From: Plectrocnemia conspersa
Lineage: Eukaryota > Arthropoda > Insecta > Trichoptera > Polycentropodidae
Assembly (NCBI GenBank): GCA_009617715.1
Contig: VTFK01000377.1
Coordinates: 186,001-250,000, forward strand
Reading direction: 5' to 3'
DNA length: 64,000 nt
Below the pieces are notes generated by a model that searched no databases, was not told the DNA's origin, and saw only the letters and a program-made list of their open reading frames with translations. Every line of letters starts with the position of its first letter. Within the stretch, counting starts at the first letter, position 1. The position numbers and the translations under genes were made by a program. Shown piece after piece: positions 47,101-59,000 of the stretch.

Positions 47101-49439
47101 TATTAATCACAGTGACATTAGAAATAAGTTATAAATTTTAAACATGGTAGTTAAAGTACTTTTATTACTGCAATACAATAAACGAATTTAAAATAAAATA
47201 ACTAAAACATATTTTCGCAAAATTTAGTGAATAACTTTATTTACAAATTTTTTTATTTTATTAACGTTAGATTGATTTAAAAAAAGTAAATTTTAAATTA
47301 TGCATATGCCATTATATATGCACCAAAGATCGAGAACAGCCGCTTCCCTCTTCACGTCAAGCATTGTACAGCTACGACGTCCAAAATTCCGAGTTCAGAC
47401 CAATTTTCGAATATGACGCGGCTGAAAAACAACATCGTATTTATAGTAATTTCATAAATTGTACGTGATTCAAATTTTATTAATTATATAACTTTGCCTT
47501 TTATTAGAAATAACCCCGTTGCAAACAAATATACACATTGAGCAAAGGCCACCTACTTTCTACATACTTTGATTCGCGTAAAATGTATTGTGATATACTA
47601 ATAAATATGTACCCAAAATTTTATAAAAAGAAGACTAATTATTCAATACTTGGATCAGTATATGGTATTAAAATTGTTGTTATACATAGTGTTCGTAGCT
47701 AAATACTAGAATGTAATGACCTAATTTTTTTAATTTCCAATTTTATTTATAATACATTTATTTTCTATTCGATATTTCGTATCGTGAAACATATTTTTAT
47801 AAGCATATTTTAAATTAATAAAAGACAGCTCATTGTGGTTATCCATATAAATTATATAAGTAAGCAACTTATAAATTAAAATAAATTAATTTATTTCTCA
47901 ATAAAATGTTCAACTTATTATATAATGAATTAGATGTATTTATATATTTGTATATATGTTCAAATCCGAAACTTACGACGAGTTTGATAGGCGAGTTTGT
48001 TTACTATAAAGGAGATCTTTCAGTTGACACAGACTTGGCGTCTGAAGTATCTTTCCGATCAGGAAAGTAAACTCGATACGAAAGTAACCAATTCACCCTC
48101 GTTTAATTAAGAAGTTCAATTGTGATAAACGAGAGAACAAGATGAATAATTTTATACGTAGATATATTTTCAAAATTCGTGAATTATATAAATCTATTTT
48201 TTCGTGTAGCCCTAAAAGGGTTAATGCGATTGCGAGGCGAAGCGGCGGAGATTGGTCGGAATAAAAGCAAGTAAACGAGTGCAATTTGTAGCTATTAGAT
48301 TAAAAATTATCCAAGGGACGATCCTTGTCCGGGTCCGGAACTATATTGCTCTGGTGAGCTTCGAACTCGACTCAGCACCATTATGAGGATGTATGTCTGC
48401 CATTAGTCAGCATTGCTTCTAGTAGTAGTGGTAGGAAGCTGTTTTGGCCGAGTTGCTAGAGTACCTAGGTAGTAAAAACAAACAATCTGAAGAAAGAGTA
48501 ATCTATGAGCATATAGCTCTAGAATAATATTCGCCATTTTACTCGAAGGAAAACGGCATTAATATATTTGAATGTGTCAAAAAGTAATGGTTTGGTATAT
48601 ATCACAATATGTTTTTGCCCTCGAGTCGAATATAGAATATTACTATTGGTAATCCCTTGTTATATAATATGTACATTCATAGATTCCATATGTTATGAGT
48701 GTATAATGATATTCAATTATGCAAATCCAATGATTGAAAATATGCCACCTGCATAAAATATATTTGTATACAAGTTACGTGCTTAAAATAAATAATTATA
48801 TATGTACATTACTTTCCCTGGAAATATCTTTAACCTAATTGTATATCGGCTTAATTAATTTTAATAGGTATTAAATCTAAATTGTAAGAAGAACAGTATT
48901 AATTTTAATCCTGATCCTATTGGAATCAATCCGTTTCAACCAGCCGGAACAAAGCGACAAGTCTCCGCAAGCCTGACCATAATCAGGTGGTTAAACTAAA
49001 AGTTTCCATGGATGTACTTGTATAAGTATAGAGTCTCGTCGACTAAGTTTGGTCGTGGACTTAAGCGAAGATTATTGTTTAAGAACGAATTAAACCTCAT
49101 TAATATCGCTTACAAAGTGTTGTTATTTTTTATATTTACATATTATTGTAAATTACACATTTTATTAGATTTATTGTTTTACAATTATTTGTATTATCTG
49201 TCCAAATTTTCAAAATATGTGACATATTATAGATTTCATCGGTCGTAGATCAGTAGTATACCTTGCTGCGTAGACTACTTATCCACTCTTAAGTTAGGCT
49301 CCTAACTACTCTATGGCTTAGTTCTTAATAAATTAAAATAAAAAAGTTGTAGTAGTTAGAAACTGTTAAATTCAGAATTACAAATATCTTTTCTGCAGTA
49401 GAATATTGGCATTTATTCTTAAAATCATTTCCGTCAAGA
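44127..49439. other. Long intergenic stretch with GC-richer patches
   Basis: No gene is supported. GC-richer unique patches are at 44400-44880, 45270-45420, 45720-46030 and 48190-48470. The 99-codon minus-strand frame at 45861-46160 overlaps one of these and has no family. The remainder, especially 46200-47950, is very AT-rich. Sequence at 48890-49060 and 49230-49330 is mildly GC-richer; I looked for tRNA-like A and B boxes there and found no convincing pair. Confidence 0.4.
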
Positions 49440-50243
49440 AGGTTGAGCTTTTCTATTAATTTTAGTTGGCATAAAATAGTAATAAATAACTCTAATATAG
49501 AAATAGTGGATAATATAAAATATTTAGGAGTAATTGTTGATACAAAATTAAATTTTAAAGAACATTGTAATTACATATTAAAAAAAAATTAGTAGAAAAA
49601 TAGGTTTATTATCTAGATTAAGAAATATATTAAGTATAAATACAAAAAAAATAATTTATAATAGTATAATATTGCCCCATTTTAATTATTGTGCAACACT
49701 ATTAAATATGTTAAATAAATTAGATAAACAAATGTTGCAAAAAAATTACAAAAAATAGGGCAATGAGAGTAATTTTAAATAAAAATAGATTAACTAATTG
49801 TAAAAGTATAATTGATAGATTAGAATGGTTGAATGTTCAAGAAATGTTGAGTATGAATGTTTTAGTATTTATATATAAGTTAGAAAATAATATATTACCA
49901 AAATATTTTAATAAGTATTTAATAAGAAATAAAGATGTACATAAATATAATACTAGAAATAGAGAAAATTTAAAGATAATTAAGTATAAGAAAACGAGTA
50001 CGGCTAGGGGGAATTATGTACGGAGGTTTTGATTTATATAATAGTCTTCCAAGAGAAATCGAAACAGCAAAAAATATAACGGGTTTCATAAATGGAATAA
50101 AAAACACCTTCGTACATATAGAAATAAATTATAATATTAAGACTTTATTATTGTATATTTTTATTTTTTCTTTCTGTTATGTATTTTTTATATATTTTTA
50201 TATTTGTTTACTAAATTTGTTAGATGTAAAGATTAGCTATTAA
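49440..50243 (+). pseudogene. LINE ORF2 C-terminal part, 5'-truncated, three frameshifts
   Basis: The sequence reads well across four frame segments: NIKYLGVIVDTKLNFKEHCN (post-RT block with the YLG motif), SRKIGLLSRLRNIL, IIYNSIILPHFNYCATLL, then RVILNKNRLTNCKSIIDRLEWL, FIYKLENNILPKYF and YNTRNRE, and finally GGFDLYNSLPREIE near 50020-50060. This is the conserved 3' region of Jockey/CR1-like non-LTR elements. Frame breaks fall in or near A-runs at about 49585 and 49740 and at about 50010. Codon use is extremely A/T-biased, more than in the other LINE relics. It is 5'-truncated before the RT catalytic motifs and ends in a simple-repeat tail, so it is the best preserved and probably youngest LINE here. 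Confidence 0.8.
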
Positions 50244-50284
50244 GCTAAATAAATTAATAAAATAAATAAATAAATAAATAAATA
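50244..50284 (+). repeat. (TAAA)n tail of the LINE insertion
   Basis: A tract of AAAT/TAAA units follows the LINE coding end directly. Several non-LTR clades end in short simple repeats instead of pure poly(A), and this fits that pattern and marks the 3' boundary of the insertion. Confidence 0.7.
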
Positions 50285-50596
50285 GTATTTAAAATAAAAT
50301 TAAATCTGGTTCAATAACCTCTATTTTATTTTATTAAAAATAAATTCGCATAGATAAATTATTACAGGCACATGTTACAAATTAATCAAACTGTTTGTAA
50401 TTAATTATTTACACGTGTTGCGCATTAATATTTAATTATCATTATTCACACGTGTATCGAATTAAATATTTCCTATAAATATGGAGTAATTAAGCAAATA
50501 AAGATAGTCGTAAGACAGTACTCAATCAAAGAGTGACTAGAACTACTGTCGTAATAATTTTTGGAGAATTCGCATTACCGATACCTGGCTTCCGCT
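50285..50596. other. AT-rich stretch
   Basis: No gene or element is seen between the LINE tail and the first copy of the direct repeat at 50597. Confidence 0.45.
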
Positions 50597-50630
50597 AAAA
50601 CCTTAATTATAACTTATATTTATAATAAAG
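50597..50630 (+). repeat. Direct repeat, copy 1 (pair with 50956-50988)
   Basis: The copy begins AAAACCTTAATTATAACTTA and continues TATTTATAATAAAG. The second copy at 50956-50988 differs by two substitutions, one missing base and the last bases. Copy 2 begins exactly where the inverted-repeat arm 50890-50955 ends, which suggests both were copied into place in one event. Confidence 0.75.
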
Positions 50631-50889
50631 TGTTTCCATGCAACAGAAACATTTGCGGAATTTTTTATGATGCAATTTTCGGGTTGGCATTTTTTGATAC
50701 GATTCGTAAAATGCACATGTTTATGGTTGGTTGTTTTTTTGTCGAATCTGAAATATTTTTTGGGAATACCTTGTGTATTAGTTGTAAATATATGTACATA
50801 TGTAATTGTTCCGATCTCAGGAGTGGAACGGGCAGAACGATCTAAGAAAACTTGTCGAAAATGATTTAATATATTTCAATTTTAGCCCT

Positions 50890-50955
50890 ACCATTGCTTC
50901 GCACCTTCGAAGGCGACGCTACTCGGATTAAAAGCGGCCATTTGTTAGCCCTTTG
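50890..50955. repeat. Inverted repeat, left arm (66 bp)
   Basis: This arm is the reverse complement of 51210-51275 at 65 of 66 positions. It starts ACCATTGCTTCGCACCTTCG and ends TTAGCCCTTTG. The sequence is GC-rich, unlike what surrounds this copy but like the surroundings of the right arm, so the right arm is likely the original and this the inverted copy. It lacks the structure of a transposon end. Confidence 0.85.
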
Positions 50956-50988
50956 AAAACCTTTATTGAAACTTATATTTATAATAAG
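50956..50988 (+). repeat. Direct repeat, copy 2, abutting the inverted arm
   Basis: This is a near copy of 50597-50630 (AAAACCTTTATTGAAACTTA, then TATTTATAATAAG). It follows the inverted arm with no intervening base, and a 26-bp palindrome starts 6 bases further on. Confidence 0.75.
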
Positions 50989-50994
50989 AGTTGT

Positions 50995-51020
50995 GAGTTG
51001 TGTTGTATACAACACAACTC
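50995..51020. repeat. Perfect 26-bp palindrome
   Basis: GAGTTGTGTTGTA is followed at once by its reverse complement TACAACACAACTC, with no loop. It sits between the two arms of the 66-bp inverted repeat, immediately after the second direct-repeat copy. Confidence 0.85.
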
Positions 51021-51209
51021 TCGATGAAAGCATAACGATTTCTTTACATGAAAACTACTGCGCATCGGCAAAATTAAACCACCTTAATCCTGCCACCCAA
51101 TTACCGTTAAAAGAATGAAACATAATACATTCGACCCCTTCGGGAGCAATCGTTCTATTTTTTCTCTCTTCTCACATAATGAACCGCCATTTGTTGCACA
51201 CCGTCCGAA

Positions 51210-51275
51210 CAAAGGGCTAACAAATGGCCGCTTTTAATCCGAGTAGCGTCGCCTTCGAAGGTGCGAAGCAACGGT
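51210..51275. repeat. Inverted repeat, right arm (66 bp), probable source copy
   Basis: This is the reverse complement of 50890-50955 with one difference (CGGT against TGGT-side base near 51272). It lies within a GC-richer unique block at about 51120-51620, in keeping with being the original copy. The open frame at 51155-51388 on the minus strand crosses it but has no family. Confidence 0.8.
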
Positions 51276-52595
51276 CTGAGACCAAGGGGTAATAGTGGAG
51301 CCGTAAAAGCGTATTCTAATGGGAAATGCCTACGGATTAGGGGGCCAAAGACGAATGTGCGTGAGAATAAAGGAATAATATGGTTCACGTTTCACTACTC
51401 TCCCCGGAGGAGCGATACGACTAATGTTCCAGGCAGTCAAAGGCCGCGTGATAAATTATACGGCTCGCGTAGTAGTTACCCGAAGGCGGAAGAGCCTCTC
51501 TGAATTAATGAAAACTGTGCCAGGAGAGCCAAAATTCCGTGTACTGGAACCGGGTTTGCATTAACTTGCCGCGAATCTGTGTTAATTGCGTGTGCCTACT
51601 TGTTGATGGCAGTGCCGAGTTATGGACTCGAAACAACATAATTAATAATAGCTTAGACTTTAATGTAAACAATTTAAACGCGAACCTACAACGATATTAG
51701 GTTGTTATACTAATATACGGATAAATAATATAGTACATTCTTGATTATTCGGGATAATGCTGGAAAGGAATGGTACTGATAATTTTAACTATTATTTTTA
51801 TATGGCTTAAAAATATATTTATAATTTAGATTATCATTTTTTTATTTAATAATAAAATCTGTAATTTTCGTTTGCTATTTAGAATATCTTAATATTTTTA
51901 GAATCTCAGTTCGATTTTTTTTAATTATTCAAATTAGTCAATGTAGTTCAGTCAAGTGTCAAATTGTATTCTTACTATCACTCTCTTCTATTTTCTCTTG
52001 TATTCTTACTATTACTTCTGTTTAAATGACAATAGAGACAATATCCGCATTATTCAAACATTGAAAATCGCGATCAAAATACTTCTATATGTTTTACCGA
52101 TATTTTTGAAGCATTTTAAATTTTACGTTTAATTTATATTTCAATTATAATAATAAAAGTATATGTATAATAAACATAAAAGTATAATTATTAATAATAA
52201 CAACTAATTTTTGCTGAAATTATAAAGTTGAAAATATCTTAATGAAAAATGTTAATGTAAGTGTCGAGTGCTGTAGAAGCTTGGTTTTCCACCAAGAGCT
52301 GTACAATAAATTCTATTCTAAATGATATACTCAAATTAAAATTAAGGAGATAAAATTAAGTGGATATTATTATGAATTATAAGATTAGTAAATTCTTAAC
52401 TAATTAAAATGTTTCATTCATTTTTATATTTAGTTAATGCAAAATTACTATTTATACAATTTGCGTAATATAATATGCCAAGTACAAACTAATATCATTC
52501 ATTAAAAGAAAAGGCACAGTCTATGGTTGATAAAAAATAACAGGAAAAAAAACACCAATATTACAATAAACTTTATTTTTTGTTAGCCAATAACT
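51276..52595. other. Intergenic stretch, GC-richer to about 51620
   Basis: Bases 51276-51620 continue the GC-richer unique block (for example CTACTCTCCCCGGAGGAGCG), a candidate conserved element. After that the DNA is AT-rich. AGTAAGAATACAA-type words repeat on the minus strand at 51970-52015. A small hairpin (AGCTTGGT facing ACCAAGAGCT) is near 52278-52300. Confidence 0.4.
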
Positions 52596-52719
52596 GCCAA
52601 TAAAAATACTATATACAAATGCATTAAAATGCTTCCACTTAGTATTAAAATAATGATATTATTATTTTAAAACTAAGTGGAAGCATTTTAATGCATTCGT
52701 ATATAGTATTTTAATTGGC
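52596..52719. mobile_element. Palindromic MITE, 124 bp
   Basis: The halves are reverse complements over 58 bases each with three mismatches. Both start GCCAAT and run through AAAATACTATATAC, then ATGCATTAAAATGC and TTCCACTTAGT. The loop is about 8 bases. No exact target duplication was found at the edges, so the superfamily is unclear. Non-coding. Confidence 0.8.
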
Positions 52720-55700
52720 GCAAACTACTACTAATTTCGTTTACTTTTAATTAATATAGAGGCTTTGTTCGGAAACAAAATTAAATATAAATAATGGAGA
52801 TTCGCAAATTCGAAACTTCTAAGCTAATTATACTGTTCGATTGAAGTATTGTGTGATCCTAAGGTAAACAATCCTTCGAATGGACGTTCTCTGTGAGCGA
52901 ACAAGGAAATTGTGGAGCCGGAAGCGTTTCTCCACCAGCATGGATACCAAAGAGTATCTGTACTAAGCCTCACACCACCACCTGGTTGGGTGACTGTCAC
53001 TGGCTGTCTGATCTTCAATCGGAAACTTCCATACTCTCTAATTAGTGAAAATTGAGGCCGTCCAATATTATTAGACCACGGTGAAGTTTCGCCTCCGAGT
53101 TACGGGTAATGAAATTAAACGTAGAGAAAATTTTTGGCATATTTCAACCGCAATATCTCGAATTCGGATTTAATTATTAAGCTGGAAATTCACCCATCCT
53201 TTACTTTCAATCAATTTTTTTAAATAATATATTACATATAAAAAAACGAGATTTTTAATAATAAACTTTATAATAAAATATAATTGAATATATAATCAGT
53301 ACATTATGTTAACACAGAACTTGAACTAATATTGCGTTTGATCGTTTTTTTCTGTATTACAAAAATAATCCTTTTAGGAACACTCTTAAAAATGAAGTGG
53401 ATTTTAGCACACGGATTTTAAAAACATTTTATTTTTAATTTTTAATAGTTCATCTAAAGTATTGTATTAACTATATTTTTTTACATTTGCTTTATCGTGT
53501 TAAAAATATAAATTTTTACGTGATGTTCTAAAATTTGCGAATACCCTTTTCTATTTAATTTCCTATTATTTCAATCTAATCTCTGACCCTATTTGCCTAA
53601 AAATACTCTTCATCGTAATAACTTGAACAGACACTTCATCGTGCTTAATCGATTTATAAACGATCTTTTTTGTAAACGTTTTTTATTTCTCTTCCGTATA
53701 AACTGCCTTAGTTTATTGTAAATAGCTTAACATTGGTTTAATCGCTATATATAAATTTGTCAATCTATACAATTTTGCTACAAGTATATTTGTAAAATAG
53801 TTTTTTTATCCATCACGCATCCTTTTTTACACCATTTTTCACCAGTACACAAGTCTATTCGTATAGTTAAAATGTCAATTAAAATTGAAGTAGAGATTTT
53901 TTTGAGCCTATTCTAAAATTTCTTTAGCCATTCGCTTCTTTTTTGTGTTCAACGCTGAACCAATTTCATCAACATATTCGGTTAATTTGTATACTAAATG
54001 TCCCTGTTTTTGCTTTAATTTAATTTAATAAAATTGTAATAAAGTAGAAAAATAATAGCAGTATTTAGTACCGATATTTTACACATATCCTTAATATTAA
54101 ATTAAAATTACAATGTTAGATACGTTAATTTGAAGTTACAGCAGTAAATACGGTCGTACAAGAACTATTACGATACAAATACACTAAGTGTCCATCGTTC
54201 ATTTCGAAGATCGGGTTAAACTATTGGTGATTTAATGTGACTGCTGGACTTAACCAAATTTCTAGTGATGCAGGTCGAAAGTTTCAGTGAAAGTTCCAAA
54301 CAAAAAGGATTTTTCTATTGCAGTGTTTTAGCTTATAAATGACCGGGAAAAGGTGAAGAAATCAATGATTCTTTTTTATCTTGACCTCCTGACCAATCTT
54401 GGCGAATCGTTATTGTTTAAATATATTTTTATAACATACTTTTTTCGAGTCTCTACCTTATTATATAGAGGCAAAGAAAATAGTTTTTTCTGTTCAATAT
54501 ATTTTTTTTTAATTTTTTACTCGTTAGCGGGCTTTACAATTTGAGGTAGAATATTCGCTAATGCCAATTTCGTGTTATTCTTAACATTGAATTTTTTTGT
54601 TATTAAAAGGCCTTGAAAATCTAGTTTCATATAGCTAATGGCATTCAGATATGATACATAGCGCAATAGAATTGAGACAGTAATTTTTCAAAAAATAATT
54701 ACCTCGAAGGGAATTATTCCGTTGATCCAATAATTTATCTTGTAGTTTTTTGTGAATCCTGGCTTCATTAAGGGAAGCACAGAATAAATTTTATACAAAT
54801 GCAGCTTCTTATCTGATCAGCACGGAAAATACGCAAGTGATTCGAGATTCCCAGTAATTTGCGCCATATATATGGCAATTTCAAGGAACAATTATTTATA
54901 TTTATTTACTCCTTCTGGAATGTAAATACAAATGCTTTGAAATAATATTATAATCCAATAATATTCGTTTCCTTTTCTTGTGATTTTAGGTTAAGCCTAT
55001 TTTGCTGTTACTGATATGTCTGCTAGATAACCAATTGTTTTTAACCAAGTTTCGATATTAAAATAATTTGCAAAGAAACGCACTCAAAGAAACGATTAAC
55101 AACATTTTTCTTTGACAATCTTGCCTATACATTATTCTTTAAGCGGGCAAATGTTAGGCATTCTAGGTTTAATTTAAATTTAATTTTTTTTAGGGAATTA
55201 AATGCTTTTTGCAAAAGAGCTAAAAGATTATTCATTTATAATAGTTTCGAAGAAGTAACTCTTTTTATGTTATCTTAATAAATATATTTCACGTAGACAA
55301 TCAACTGAAAACACAAGCTTGTGCTCGTCAATTCATCAACTTTATCAACAAAATTTTATTTTCTATATCTACAGAAATGTATGAATGTTTCATATTTACT
55401 AACTCTAAAAAATTAATTCCAACATCTCAACGTTAATAGTTTAATGAGATAATTGTATAAGTTTTTTGCTTTAAAAATTTCAATTTGACTACAAATATAG
55501 TGTGCTAATTAAGAGTTTTCCTACTTAAACTTACTAATTAATAAAGTCTCTGACTAACTAGTAGCTTGTTTCATGACAAAACAACTCCCAATCTTTTAAA
55601 ATCCAGATCTAAGAACGACCATGCATTTGTACGTCGCAGCACTACACGTGTAGGACCAAATATGTTTTAAAAAGTGTTTTTTCTTAACCACGTAAATCGA

Positions 55701-55997
55701 GGTATAAGTGTTATTTTATCCCATCCTTTTATGAAGGCTGTTAAAACGTTCCTTTACAACTGCAAATGTCAAGAAATTTATTAGTTTTTGTGATATATCT
55801 TGTACAAGCGATTATTATGGGTGTAATTGTATATTCAGTTACCAATTAATGATTTTTTATAGATCTTTAGAACGTTATTAAAGAATCGATAATACAAATC
55901 CAAATGAAATCTTTTACAATAAATATCCGAATTATATGTAGTTTTTAGTATTTTATTATACATATTTTACAATTCTTAATATTTTTTTTGATTTAAG
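52720..55997. other. AT-rich intergenic stretch
   Basis: No gene is supported. A GC-richer patch spans 52850-53110 (minus-strand frame 52824-53018 without family). The repeat copy at 54297-54400 is listed separately. Otherwise nothing stands out. Confidence 0.4.
54297..54400 (+). repeat. Dispersed repeat, copy 2 (pair with 33290-33400)
   Basis: This is a diverged copy in the same orientation as 33290-33400. The best-kept part is GCTTATAAATGACCGGGAAA against GCTTGTAAATGATTGGGTAT, then GGTGAAGAAATCA against GGCGAAGAGATCA. The bounds are approximate. Confidence 0.35.
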
Positions 55998-56048
55998 AAT
56001 TAAACTTATTATTTTTTGAGAATTTCTCAAAAAATAATAAGTTTAATT
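55998..56048. repeat. Perfect 51-bp palindrome with one-base centre
   Basis: AATTAAACTTATTATTTTTT followed by GAGAA (55998-56022) is the exact reverse complement of 56024-56048, with a single T between. It lies in AT-rich DNA but is too long and exact for chance. It could be a young fold-back element, or a product of hairpin-templated copying. Confidence 0.85.
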
Positions 56049-59000
56049 TTTTAGGTAAAATTTAATATTTAATTACAATAAAAACAATACACATTTACTT
56101 CTTCTTTACTTCTTTATTCACAAATATTTTATTTATTGTAATAATACAAATATGTTCATATTAATTAATAAATAATACGCACTCTATCTAAAAGTATATA
56201 ATGTATTGAAAAAATTAAGCTTTTGGCTTTTGTCGAGAGATGGCACTAGTACCATACATTTACTAGCTAAACTATCAACACTATTTGTATATGCATTTTC
56301 AATAGACATTTCTAATTAATATTTTAAGTTGTGTGTGCATGTGCATACGTTGTTTTAATTATTTACTATCCACTCGCATGCCATTTCATTATCTGCATGC
56401 CCAATTAGCATAAGTTAAATTGCCGAGCATAATACACATTGGTTCAGTTGCCGCCACGGGAAAAGTATAATGAAATGAAAATTATCAACATGCAACACAC
56501 GATGCCGAGATGCGAATTATTTCCCCAAGTTTAATAAACTCGCTCGTTTGAATTTTCTTATCGTGCGTGAAATTAATTTGACCTTTAAAACTTGATCTAG
56601 ATTAAAATCTAACCACCCGCCATAATAACGTAATATTGTTGAATCATTATGTCCAAATAAACACAATTTATAAATATAATAATAATATATTTATTTCACA
56701 GACAAATATAATATTTGTGTCTTAATTAACTCGTAATCTTCTATAGAAAAAATGTGTGTTGTTTAGCACATAAATCTCAAGCTACTGATTATTTTCACTG
56801 CATCGTTTAACTTTAAAATCTGTACTATAATTCTTAAAATTGTAATTTTGTCTTATTTTGGATTTATCTATATATCTAAACGGTTAAATAAAACACTGTC
56901 GATATAAAATTAAATTCTTCCGCGAGTTTCTGTGTAAAAAATAAACCCTGAATTATAGATTAAGTAATGAGCTTTCAAAGTAATAATTTTCATTAATTAT
57001 TACAGATTTTTTTTTTGCAAGCTTTTTTTAATGGCTTCAAAAACATTTAATACTTACACAAATCAATTTAAAAGTCGAAAATAGAGAAACGGTGGCTTCT
57101 GCGATATTCGCAATTAAAATTCAATTTGGAGAGCCTTGAACTTGAAAGTGGATATTCAATTGTGGTCTGTGTTTCCATATGTATATACATTGCCCATTGC
57201 ATATGAGATTTTATTTTTCGCCACTTTTGGGGGGGACGGCCAATTACAAAAGGCTAGCAAGATATTTTTAACAAATTTTCGTTGGCCGCTGGAACAGATT
57301 AGAAACGGCCGTTTCGAGGGCTATCCAGAATGCACGCGTTATCTTTTCTCAGTGTGACGCTATAAAAATAAAATATAATGAACCTTTTTACATTATTATT
57401 AAAAAAACTTTTTAATGCATTTTAACGCATTTTTATTGTTTCAGAACTTTAGCTAAATATACTTAAATTAGCATTTTAGCATTATTTTATTTTATTTTAT
57501 TTTTTCACTTATATTGTTAAAGGTTTCTAGTTTGTTTTTCTTAAATTGTAACTATTAACGTTTTGTTTAATTTAGATTTTATATTGCAGCAAATTACAAA
57601 ATTTAAATAATTGGATACCCGTAAAATGTATTATTTATATAATATTTCTTGCTGTGACTCCTTGGCGTATCTATTGATGTGTTTCTTGTCGCGTCTTTCT
57701 CTGTCTACCTCTCCGTTACATCTTTTAAAGTTCTAGTTTGAGGCAGCTCTGGAAAACTGTTGGCGGACTAATTGTTCGCTTCTTGAAAACAACCAAGAAA
57801 TGTGTTTACTCTTTAAAATTAAACTTCTAGAAGGCCGTTCCGGCGATCGTTAGCAATGGGATAAGAGAACAATAGTATTTTGCATATAGTAGATTGCATT
57901 GTCTATCGCGCATCCTTTCCAAACAAAGAGTAGTTTTTTCTGTACTTCTGAGTGATACATGTCTCGGAACGGATGTGCTAATACGTGGTCCATAAAATAT
58001 TAACAACGCAATTGTTTGGTCCCTAGATTTATATTTTATTGTTAGGCCATATTTTCAAGATAAGTTGGTGATATTTTTTCATTCCTTTGAAATGGTCTTT
58101 AGAATGATATTTTAATTATTTGTGCAGGTGTTTGAAGCCCCACAACATTCGGATACACTATTTTCTGTATCCGAAAAATTAGCGAATATTGTTTAAGTCT
58201 CGTATATTTGATTGTTCTACAACATTTTCAACATAGACGTTGCAATTTAATGAACGAATGACTGACATAGTATTTTTAAAATCCTCGAAACTGTAAGTAG
58301 GATAAATCAGTATATTCTAGAAAGATTATTATTAAAGAGACCATCGACCGTTTGTTTGCGACGGAATTTCTAAAAATCTTAGATAACAAATAATAATAAT
58401 AAGTAACATGAGTTAAAACCTATAGGGACGTGTGAGTGTATGTCCACATGAATCTTAATGATTGATGGCTTAGATTTTTGAAGTCTAGTTTAAAAGATGG
58501 AATAAAGGAGACTTGCAGAGGGACTCTGCAGTTACGCATGTATTGTTCGAAACGTGTGTACATTTCTAATGGACGTCCATCGGCGACATCCAGGTCAGAC
58601 GTGCAAAGAAAACGAACCGCAAATGCGTCGAATTTCACCATTGTGCTTAGCAGACAAGCTCGGCCCGGTTACTGATCGTGACCCGAGTCACATTGTTTCT
58701 GATTGAGCGACGTCCTCGGAAGCCCACAACGACAGGGTCACTTCGATGGATATCGTATGATTGTAAGAGACATCCGCCAAAGACAACACCGATCGGTTAA
58801 TGCCTCTTTGTCTAAGTGGTACATAGTGTAAAAGAAAATTCCATTATTATTATTAAGTACTATGATCAGCCCTCATATGGTTGTCTTTACTTACATGATT
58901 ATATAATTTTAATTAAAATTAATTGTGATGTTTTGAAGGGGTTAATGGTATACTTAAATCAACTCTTTGTCTGATTGTATATGATATAAATTTGACGCGC

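Noticed and set aside
48340..48480. tRNA or tRNA-derived SINE
   Set aside because: TGGCCGAGTTG resembles an A box and GCTTCGAACTC a B box, but they are in the wrong order on the plus strand and no cloverleaf could be drawn.
57136..57357. 73-codon plus-strand frame as an exon
   Set aside because: No domain; the minus strand and other frames are equally open in parts of the same GC-richer patch.
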